NCBI GenBank assembly: GCA_910584205.1
Contig: CAJUAA010000032.1
Span: 1-47,551, forward strand
Origin: an uncultured Lachnospiraceae bacterium
Lineage (GTDB): Bacteria; Bacillota; Clostridia; Lachnospirales; Lachnospiraceae
Direction of reading: 5' to 3'
DNA length: 47,551 nucleotides
Numbering within the stretch: position 1 is the first letter of the stretch; each line of letters begins with the position of its first letter. Under the pieces are notes generated by a model. The model made no database searches. It was given only the letters and a program-made list of their open reading frames with translations, and was not told the origin of the DNA. Position numbers and translations under genes: made by a program. Shown here piece after piece: positions 41,402-47,551 of the stretch.

Positions 41402-42559
41402 TTATTCCTGTCCGTCCTCCCTGCCCGGCGTCTTCAGGCCAAAGCGCAGGATGCAGAAACGGAACACCGCATAATACAGCACCCCGAACACCGTCCCCAC
41501 CGGCCAGAGCAGCCACGGATTCTCCGCCATGGGCGAATTCAGGGCCATAAAATAATCCATCAGTCCCGCACTGAAATTAAATCCGATCCGGAAAGGCAGC
41601 GCCGCACAGATAAAACCGGAGATCCCTGTCAGAAACGCGTGCAGAAAAAAAAGCCCCGGCGCCAGAAACATGAACGAAAATTCCATCGGCTCGGTCACTC
41701 CGGTCAGCAGGCTGCAGGCCGCCGCCGTCATCAGAAGGCCGCCGGTCATCTTCTTCTTCTCCTTCCGCGCCGTCTGGTAGATGGCAAGCGCCGCCCCCGG
41801 AAGCCCGAAGATCATAACCGGGAAAAATCCGGTCATATACTGGCCGGTCTGGCCATACACGCCCGTCCCGGCCCAGAAGCTCTTCAGATCCGAGATGCCC
41901 GCCAGGTCAAACCAGAACACGGAATTCAGCGCATGATGAAGGCCGGTCGGTATCATCAGACGGTTCAGGAACATATAGATCCCCGCCCCTATGGACCCGG
42001 TCCCCAGAAGCGACCTGCCCACATAGACCGAACCTTCATAAAAACACGGCCATATGACCAGCAGCACCAGCGACACAATCCCGGCATATCCTGCCGCCGT
42101 CAGCACCGCCAGCCGGCGTCCGGAAAACATCAGGGATCCGCGGAACAGTTCTTTTTTACGATACCGGTTGCTGCAGGAAGCCCCCAGCATACCGCACAGA
42201 ATCCCAATCATCTGATTGTCAATGTCCTGAAAAGAAGAGGGATCCGTCCGTCCTCCGGTTATGATCTGCACATTGGCAGGAGTCAGTATGTTCTGAATCA
42301 TGATCCATGCCGCCACTCCTGCCAGCGCCGCCGTTCCGTCCTGCTCATCCGCCAACCCGGTCGCCACTCCCAGGGCAAATAAAAGACTCATATGATTGAT
42401 CAGGGCCGATCCTGCCTGTATCAGTATCTGTGCAGGCAGGCAATTCGCCCCATACCCGACTGGATCCATCCAATACCCGATGCCCATCAGAAGCCCCGCC
42501 ACCGGCAGGCACGCTACCGGCAGCATCATCGCTTTCCCAAGGCGATATGCGTACTTCAT
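41402..42559 (-). CDS. PTS permease EIIC domain protein without EIIB (glucose/GlcNAc family)
   Basis: The 385-residue membrane protein is colinear with the EIIC part of the neighbour at 42716-44167. It shares RLGKAMMLPVACLPVAGLLM at the start, GLHHALNSVFWFDLAGISDL, and LLTGVTEPMEFSFMFLAPG. It ends at LKTPGREDGQE, exactly where the neighbour continues into its EIIB domain. It therefore needs an EIIB from another protein, or it has become a facilitator or sensor. It has its own strong promoter and forms an operon with EIIA. Confidence 0.88.
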   Translation of the reverse strand: MKYAYRLGKAMMLPVACLPVAGLLMGIGYWMDPVGYGANCLPAQILIQAGSALINHMSLLFALGVATGLADEQDGTAALAGVAAWIMIQNILTPANVQIITGGRTDPSSFQDIDNQMIGILCGMLGASCSNRYRKKELFRGSLMFSGRRLAVLTAAGYAGIVSLVLLVIWPCFYEGSVYVGRSLLGTGSIGAGIYMFLNRLMIPTGLHHALNSVFWFDLAGISDLKSFWAGTGVYGQTGQYMTGFFPVMIFGLPGAALAIYQTARKEKKKMTGGLLMTAAACSLLTGVTEPMEFSFMFLAPGLFFLHAFLTGISGFICAALPFRIGFNFSAGLMDYFMALNSPMAENPWLLWPVGTVFGVLYYAVFRFCILRFGLKTPGREDGQE

Positions 42560-42609
42560 ATACTTTGCACTCCCCTGTCACCCATTCACGCAAAGTTTCT
42601 TTACAGTTT

Positions 42610-42638
42610 ATCATAGCAAATCCGTCGCTCTGTGTCAA
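42610..42638 (-). promoter_or_regulatory. Promoter of the EIIC-EIIA operon
   Basis: On the minus strand TTGACA (42638-42633), a 17-base spacer and TATGAT (42615-42610) form a near-consensus promoter 51 bases before the EIIC ATG. Between them ACTTTGC and GCAAAGT can pair around the GGGGAG ribosome site. Confidence 0.85.
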
Positions 42639-42654
42639 TGAACCGACTGATATC

Positions 42655-42688
42655 CAGAAGGAGCCCCGGTCACCCGGGACTCCTTCTG
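42655..42688 (-). terminator. Strong hairpin between the EIICB gene and the EIIC-EIIA promoter
   Basis: CAGAAGGAGCCCCGG (42655-42669) pairs with CCGGGACTCCTTCTG (42674-42688) with a single mismatch across a 4-base loop. It lies 28 bases after the EIICB stop. There is no U-tract on the minus strand, so it may stabilise the 3' end of the upstream mRNA instead of terminating by itself. Confidence 0.5.
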
Positions 42689-42715
42689 AAATATATGTTT
42701 GGATAGTGGATTGGC

Positions 42716-44167
42716 TTACATCAGCTTTTTAAATTCATCTGCCACAAACTGCACCTTGGGCCCGATAACTACCTGTACAGAAGTCTTGCTGGGACGGATC
42801 ACTCCGCTGACCCCTGCAGATTTAATCTTTTTCTCATCAACTGCTGTATAATCTTTGATCTCCAGACGGAGCCTTGTAATACAGTTGTCTACGCTGGTCA
42901 CATTTTCCCTGCCGCCAAGGCCTTCCAGAATAATGGATGCCATAGCGGTAAAGTCATTGTTTGCCAGTTGGATCTTCGTCTCATCCTCATCCTCGTCCTC
43001 ACGGCCCGGAGTTTTCAGATCAAGTGCCGGAATCACCATCCGGAATACCAGATAGAACACTGCCGCAGCGGCAATTCCAAGAGGAATGATGAGGAAGGTC
43101 CTGCTGGCCGCCGGAAGCGATGCACTGAACACCAGGTCCGTAAGTCCTGCCGAGAAGGAAAAGCCCGCCCGGAAACCAAGCGCCACGGAAACCGCTGCAA
43201 ATACTCCGTAAAGTACTGCATAGATCAGATAGAGCACCGGCGCCAGGAACATGAACGCAAACTCAAAGGGCTCGGTCACGCCGCAGATAAACGCACAGAT
43301 CGCTGCCGCACCCAGAAGGGAAGCTGCTTCTTTTCTTCTCTCAGGCTTCGCACAGTGAATAATCGCCATTGCAGCCGCCGGAAGACCGAACATCATAGAC
43401 GGGAAGAAACCTGCCATATACATACCTGCGCTTCCGCCTGCACCGTTCAGCACTTCGCCTGCCCAGTAGGTGCCCAGGTCGTTAATACCTGCCGCATCAA
43501 ACCAGAACACGGAATTCAGCGCGTGATGCAGACCAAAAGGAATCAGAAGACGGTTCAGGAACGTGTAAATTCCAACGCCGACTGCACCCAGTCCCACAAC
43601 GCTCTCGCCCAGTGCTACCAGCACGCCGTAGACGATGGGCCATACAAAAAACAGAACTGCTGCCGCCACGATAGAGAACACTGCTGTTACAATGGCTACG
43701 CAGCGCTTACCGGAAAAGAATGACAACGCATCCGGAAGTCTCGTATTTTTGAACTTGTTGTAGCAGGTGGAACCGATCAGACCTGCCAGAATACCGATGA
43801 ACTGATTCTGGATTTTGGCAAATGCCGGATCCGCTTCGCCGCCCACCAGGACACTCACTGTACCCGAAGACAGAAGATTGGTAATCATCAGCCAGGATAC
43901 CAGACCAGCCAGACCTGCCGTACCTTCGTTGTCATCTGACATACCCACTGCCACACCAATTGCGAACAGCCAGGACATATTGTCGATCAGCGCGCCGCCT
44001 GCCTTCACCAGGAAAAAGCCGATGATCGAAACCGCCCCTGTAATATCTCCTCCCTGCATGGTCTCTTCACACAATGCATATCCGATTCCCATCAGGATAC
44101 CGCATACCGGAAGACACGCCACCGGAAGCATCAGGGATTTTCCAAGTTTCTGTAAGTATTTCATCAT
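42716..44167 (-). CDS. PTS permease EIICB, N-acetylglucosamine/glucose type
   Basis: The 483-residue protein has an EIIC domain of about ten membrane segments (residues 1-385) with GLHHALNSVFWFDAAGINDL and CGVTEPFEFAFMFLAP. An acidic linker (REDEDEDE) leads to a C-terminal EIIB domain (about 400-483) with the phosphorylated Cys 429 in NCITRLRLEIKD. The EIIC motifs fit the GlcNAc (NagE-like) branch, but the sugar is not certain. AAAAGGAGGTAGAACAGAT precedes the ATG. The divergent two-component system is the obvious candidate regulator. Confidence 0.9.
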   Translation of the reverse strand: MMKYLQKLGKSLMLPVACLPVCGILMGIGYALCEETMQGGDITGAVSIIGFFLVKAGGALIDNMSWLFAIGVAVGMSDDNEGTAGLAGLVSWLMITNLLSSGTVSVLVGGEADPAFAKIQNQFIGILAGLIGSTCYNKFKNTRLPDALSFFSGKRCVAIVTAVFSIVAAAVLFFVWPIVYGVLVALGESVVGLGAVGVGIYTFLNRLLIPFGLHHALNSVFWFDAAGINDLGTYWAGEVLNGAGGSAGMYMAGFFPSMMFGLPAAAMAIIHCAKPERRKEAASLLGAAAICAFICGVTEPFEFAFMFLAPVLYLIYAVLYGVFAAVSVALGFRAGFSFSAGLTDLVFSASLPAASRTFLIIPLGIAAAAVFYLVFRMVIPALDLKTPGREDEDEDETKIQLANNDFTAMASIILEGLGGRENVTSVDNCITRLRLEIKDYTAVDEKKIKSAGVSGVIRPSKTSVQVVIGPKVQFVADEFKKLM

Positions 44168-44262
44168 ATCTGTTCTACCTCCTTTTACCTTTCCTTAGAA
44201 CATTTGATGGTTTTATTTTATAAAAATTGCATAAAAATGTATAGATAAAATCTTATCCTTTG

Positions 44263-44356
44263 TATGGATTATCTTGAATTCTAAAATAAATATAAACTTA
44301 CAAAACTGTTTATTAAAAAATAATGTATGGATTATTTTCTGTTTTCTATGGATTAT
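44263..44356. promoter_or_regulatory. Three TATGGATTAT repeats in the divergent sugar-uptake control region
   Basis: TATGGATTAT occurs at 44263-44272, 44326-44335 and 44347-44356. The last two are 21 bases apart (two helical turns) and stay similar for another ten bases (TTTTCTGTTTTC against TTTTTCTGTTTCC). The 297-bp region 44168-44464 separates the EIICB gene from the sensor kinase and is AT-rich. These repeats are likely binding sites for the AraC-type regulator at 45522-47108. A TATACT -10 box at 44401-44406 may serve the kinase gene. Confidence 0.6.
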
Positions 44357-44464
44357 TTTTCTGTTTCCAATTAAAATGTACATAGAATGTAAAAATCCTG
44401 TATACTGGATACGACCCCGGAAGACTGTTGGCGCTTCCATAATGCCTGCATGAAAGGAACCTGT

Positions 44465-45544
44465 ATGCCCCCGGAAGACAACCACTACCGCCCGCTTCAG
44501 GACTTCTCCCTGATCGGCCTGCGAAATCTGAAAATAAAAAACCGGCTGGTGATTTCCTGCCTGATCTCCACGATCTTTCCCCTTTTGTTCATCTACCTGT
44601 ACACCTATTCGCTGTACGGAGGCTCTGAGATCACCGGCCAGATCCTGGTCATCGCCCTTTTGATGATGGGGGTGGCGCTGACCATGACACTCTATACCTA
44701 TCTGAGCATCTCGCATCCCATCGACCATATGATCCAAATCTGTCAGGCCATATCCGACGGCAATCTGGAGATGCGGATCCAGGACCAGGGCAACGATGAA
44801 CTGTCCTATCTGTCGGATAACATTGACGGTATGGTCACGGAGATCCAGCTGCTGCTGGAACAGAGGCAGCTGGGCGAAGCAAAAAAAAGAGAGCTGGAAC
44901 TTCGGATGCTCCAGTACCAGATCAACCCCCACTTTCTGTTCAACACGCTGAACACCCTGCATCTGGTGGCACAGATGAACCAGGACCGGGTCGTATCCGA
45001 GGGTATCCGCTCCCTGAGCGAGCTTCTGAAAAATACTCTGATCAACGACCGGGAATTTATCACGATCCGGGAGGAGATCGACAATCTGAAGCATTATTTC
45101 TCCATCCAGACCATACGGTACGCCGGAAGTTTTCATGTAAACTATGAAGTCGACCCGGAGCTGTCCGATTATCTTCTGCCCAAGCTGATCCTCCAGCCGC
45201 TGGCGGAAAATTCCGTACTCCATGGGTCCTACAATGACGGCACCGTCATGGAGATCCATGTGAGCTGCCGGAGAACCGGAAAGGATATTCTTCTGGAAGT
45301 GAGGGATGAAGGAAAAGGCTTCGACATGAACGACCGATCCGCACGTCCCAAAGGACTTGGGGGCATCGGCAATAAAAATGTCAACGACCGGATCCATCTG
45401 TATTTTTCTGATGACTACGGACTTACCATCGACAGCCGCCCCGGCCATGGCACCTGCTGCTCCATACGGATTCCCGCGCTGGATTCCGACAGTAAAATTC
45501 AAACGATGCAAGGAGGCACTTATGTATCAGGTACTGATCGTTGA
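44465..45544 (+). CDS. YesM/LytS-type sensor histidine kinase
   Basis: The 359-residue protein has two membrane helices (about 30-50 and 60-85) with almost no external loop. A HAMP-like linker follows (ISDGNLEMRIQDQGNDELSY), then the His-kinase motif LQYQINPHFLFNTLNTLHLV. The ATPase domain has LQPLAENSVLHG and VRDEGKGFDMND. These kinases pair with AraC-type regulators to control sugar uptake. The start is the ATG after GAAAGGAACCTGT; an ATG five codons upstream is also possible. The next gene overlaps its last 23 bases. Confidence 0.88.
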   Translation: MPPEDNHYRPLQDFSLIGLRNLKIKNRLVISCLISTIFPLLFIYLYTYSLYGGSEITGQILVIALLMMGVALTMTLYTYLSISHPIDHMIQICQAISDGNLEMRIQDQGNDELSYLSDNIDGMVTEIQLLLEQRQLGEAKKRELELRMLQYQINPHFLFNTLNTLHLVAQMNQDRVVSEGIRSLSELLKNTLINDREFITIREEIDNLKHYFSIQTIRYAGSFHVNYEVDPELSDYLLPKLILQPLAENSVLHGSYNDGTVMEIHVSCRRTGKDILLEVRDEGKGFDMNDRSARPKGLGGIGNKNVNDRIHLYFSDDYGLTIDSRPGHGTCCSIRIPALDSDSKIQTMQGGTYVSGTDR

Positions 45545-47108
45545 TGACGAACCAATTGTGAAGATCGCTCTGCGGTCCATGATCGACTGGAACGCACTGG
45601 GATTCCATATCTGCGCCACCGCTTCCAACGGAGAGGAAGCGCTGGATATGGCCGGCCGGTTTCAGCCGGACCTGATGATCTGCGATCTGAAGATGCCGAT
45701 CATGGATGGAATCGAGCTGATCCGCGAAGTACAGAAGCGGCACATTCCCTGTGAATTTCTCGTCATCAGCAATTATGAAGATTTTGAATATGTCCGGACC
45801 GCTCTGCTGCTGGGAGCCGCGGACTACATACTGAAGGTCAGCATCAGCCCGGAGGCGCTGACGGCGCAGCTTAAGAAGCTGAAGGAAAAACTGGATCAAA
45901 AGGCGCAGGAAAATGAAAAAAACCTCTGTTCCGTCCAGGAATGGACCCACCATCAGGAACGCCACGCCGCCTGGAGAGATTTTTTTACCAATAAAAATTA
46001 TGAGTTGGAAACCCTGTACAGCGTAACCGGATTTTCTTCGCAGAATCTGGATTCCTTTGTGCTCTGCCAGATCTCCTTTGACTGGTATACCCAGAATCTG
46101 GAACCGCTCCCATCCATAGACCTGATCCAGAGTACGCTGAAAAATGCGCTGGAACATTTCGACCAGAGACGGATCATCCTGTTCAGCACCAGCAATACGC
46201 TGCTGCTTCTCCCCGAGTCCGAGCTGGCGCTCCACCAGAGCACACTGGCCGGCCTGGCCGCCCGGATCGCACAGCTGTTTCAATATTATATGTCTCTGTC
46301 TCCTGCCATCCTGTACCAGAGCGGCATCCCGGATCTGACGGAGGCCCGTATCATCTATCACCATTTTCAGGATCTGCTGGAGTTGTGCTTTTACGGGCCC
46401 CTGGGACAGGTGGAAGCGTCGGCGTTGTCCGTCTCCTCTGCCGTTCCCTGCACCTCCTACAAGGAGCTGGCTTCCGAGATGCTCGCTGTATCCGAACACA
46501 TGCGCCTGGAGTATGCCTCCGGCCGGATCTGCGGGCTTCTGGATACCTGCCGGCAGCAAAATGTGCTTCCGTCAAAGATCATCCAGTACTGCGTGCGTCT
46601 TCTGGGGGAACTGGAATATCATACCCCTGGAATCAGCGCTTCCGCTCACGATCAGATCGCAGACAGTACGGAATATATGAGAAATGCCCTGACCAGGGAA
46701 GAACTGGAGAAAAATCTGCTGGATGCCCTGACCGCCCTTTTCTCCCCGGAGCCTGCCGCCCGGCACCCGGAGAAAAGCTACAGTCCCGAAGTGACGCAGG
46801 CCCTTTCCTACATCCAGGAAAATTATAACCGCAAGATCAGCCTTGCCTCCGTATCCGACCACATCGGCCTGAGTTCCGGCTATCTGTGCCGGATCTTCAA
46901 GGAGGAAACCGGCGTCAGTATCAACGCCTGCATCAACAGCCTCCGCATGACCCGGGCCGGCGAACTTTTGAAGGATCAGAACAGTTTTATCAAAGAAGTG
47001 GCGATCTCCGTAGGCTTTGAGGACCAGCTGTATTTCAGCCGGCTGTTCAAGCGTTATTACGGGATGACCCCCTCGGAATACCGGACCGCAAATCATACGG
47101 AGGGCTGA
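45522..47108 (+). CDS. AraC-type response regulator (YesN-like)
   Basis: The 528-residue protein has an N-terminal receiver (MYQVLIVDDEPIVKIALRSM, Asp in LMICDLKMPIMDGIEL, ISNYEDFEYV), a long middle part and a C-terminal AraC helix-turn-helix pair. The latter reads ISLASVSDHIGLSSGYLCRI, then EVAISVGFEDQLYFSRLFKR, then GMTPSEYR. It is the partner of the overlapping kinase and probably activates the divergent PTS gene. AAGGAGGCACTT precedes the ATG; the frame is open 55 codons further but overlaps the kinase gene. Confidence 0.92.
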   Translation: MYQVLIVDDEPIVKIALRSMIDWNALGFHICATASNGEEALDMAGRFQPDLMICDLKMPIMDGIELIREVQKRHIPCEFLVISNYEDFEYVRTALLLGAADYILKVSISPEALTAQLKKLKEKLDQKAQENEKNLCSVQEWTHHQERHAAWRDFFTNKNYELETLYSVTGFSSQNLDSFVLCQISFDWYTQNLEPLPSIDLIQSTLKNALEHFDQRRIILFSTSNTLLLLPESELALHQSTLAGLAARIAQLFQYYMSLSPAILYQSGIPDLTEARIIYHHFQDLLELCFYGPLGQVEASALSVSSAVPCTSYKELASEMLAVSEHMRLEYASGRICGLLDTCRQQNVLPSKIIQYCVRLLGELEYHTPGISASAHDQIADSTEYMRNALTREELEKNLLDALTALFSPEPAARHPEKSYSPEVTQALSYIQENYNRKISLASVSDHIGLSSGYLCRIFKEETGVSINACINSLRMTRAGELLKDQNSFIKEVAISVGFEDQLYFSRLFKRYYGMTPSEYRTANHTEG

Positions 47109-47120
47109 ACCGAAAAAACA

Positions 47121-47162
47121 GCAAAAAACAGAGTCTGAACACGTTCAGACTCTGTTTTTTGC
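47121..47162. terminator. Bidirectional intrinsic terminator
   Basis: A perfect inverted repeat of 20 bases per arm (GCAAAAAACAGAGTCTGAAC at 47121-47140 and its complement at 47143-47162) with a 2-base centre gives a GC-containing stem flanked by A and T runs. It lies between the convergent AraC-type regulator and rpmF and should stop both transcripts. Confidence 0.9.
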
Positions 47163-47172
47163 TTAATTAAAA

Positions 47173-47352
47173 TCAGTCAACCGCGATAATCTCTTTTTTG
47201 TTATAAGAACCGCAGGCCTTGCATACTCTATGAGGCATCATAAGAGCGCCGCATTTACTGCACTTTACCAAGTTCGGAGCACTCATCTTCCAGTTTGCTC
47301 TTCTCTTATCTCTTCTTCCTTTGGAAGATTTATTCTTTGGACAAATAGACAC
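47173..47352 (-). CDS. rpmF: 50S ribosomal protein L32
   Basis: The 59-residue protein reads SICPKNKSSKGRRDKRRANW after the initiator and has the zinc ribbon CSKCG...CKAC, followed by KKEIIAVD. This is the zinc-binding form of L32. It starts at GTG with AGGAGGTGTAATCT before it. The frame contains an ATG at codon 23, but the N-terminal sequence is conserved in L32 and excludes that as the start. A consensus promoter and a structured leader lie upstream. Confidence 0.96.
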   Translation of the reverse strand: MSICPKNKSSKGRRDKRRANWKMSAPNLVKCSKCGALMMPHRVCKACGSYNKKEIIAVD

Positions 47353-47365
47353 AGATTACACCTCC

Positions 47366-47411
47366 TCTATGCTTTCTCGAATCAGTTCGTCATTCATCGA
47401 AACTGCATAGA
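47366..47411 (-). promoter_or_regulatory. Two-tier stem-loop in the rpmF leader
   Basis: In the rpmF mRNA leader TCTATGC (47411-47405) pairs with GCATAGA (47372-47366). Inside it CAGTTTCG faces CGAACTG with one bulged base. The closing stem runs into the AGAGGAGG ribosome site, so folding could limit translation. The leader is about 80 bases long, longer than needed for initiation. Autoregulation by L32 is a guess. Confidence 0.5.
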
Positions 47412-47439
47412 AACAGCCCGAATCATTCACACTTTTAAC

Positions 47440-47468
47440 ATTATACATATCATGTACGGGAATGTCAA
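47440..47468 (-). promoter_or_regulatory. Promoter of rpmF
   Basis: On the minus strand a perfect TTGACA (47468-47463), a 17-base spacer and a perfect TATAAT (47445-47440), with TGNTATAAT-like context, form the strongest promoter in the window. Because it starts directly before rpmF, the gene is transcribed without any upstream gene. Confidence 0.92.
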
Positions 47469-47551
47469 GCAGTTTTTTCCAAACCGTCCTGTTCTATAGG
47501 GCAATCGCAAAGTCGTACCCTCAAAATCATGCTTCCTTTTGTGTTACACTT

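Noticed and set aside
1..47551. tRNA and rRNA genes
   Set aside because: No tRNA cloverleaf or rRNA sequence was recognised anywhere in the window by eye; a covariance-model scan would be needed to be certain.

Overview
The window comes from a low-to-mid GC Firmicute of the Clostridia, most likely a gut Lachnospiraceae. This rests on the gene content (acpP-rnc-smc-ftsY order, VanR/VanS-type and YesM/AraC-type two-component systems, PTS permeases, SUKH proteins), on strong AGGAGG ribosome sites, and on the protein sequences. Species cannot be read from the sequence alone.

Layout. Positions 1-740 look like one end of an integrative element: a truncated helix-turn-helix replication-type gene behind a nested inverted repeat and an intrinsic terminator. 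Positions 740-2700 are an accessory patch with degraded sequence, a DUF6881-like protein, a ferredoxin-nitroreductase and an unknown ORF. Positions 2741-13970 hold a complete type I-B CRISPR-Cas locus: 34 identical repeats with 33 spacers, a leader with its own promoter, and cas2-cas1-cas4-cas3-cas5-cas7-cas8b-cas6, all transcribed leftward. Upstream of cas6 are two degenerate repeats flanking a 21-nt pseudo-spacer. That pseudo-spacer partly matches DNA abutting the cas6 promoter, so it is a candidate cas-repressing crRNA-like RNA (CreR type).

Positions 14075-18960 are a patchwork: a thioesterase, an unknown IGGADGPT protein, a LysM protein, two SUKH-type proteins, and relics of an AAA-ATPase, a HicA toxin and a LysR regulator. 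Positions 19011-27467 carry a BlaR1-like M56 peptidase without a visible BlaI, an inositol-monophosphatase-family enzyme, a VanS/VanR-type pair whose promoter has an 11-bp spaced direct repeat, and a TtcA-like enzyme. Positions 26337-30481 are a compact operon of a tandem-TIR/Sel1/TPR protein, a two-helix membrane protein and a second TPR protein related to the first.

Positions 30625-40729 are core genome: thioredoxin, homoserine dehydrogenase, a C_GCAxxG_C_C protein, threonine ammonia-lyase, ftsY, smc, rnc, acpP and plsX. Positions 40865-47108 are sugar uptake: an EIIC-only plus EIIA operon, a GlcNAc-type EIICB, and a divergent YesM-type kinase with its AraC-type regulator. The window ends with rpmF (L32), its consensus promoter and a structured leader.
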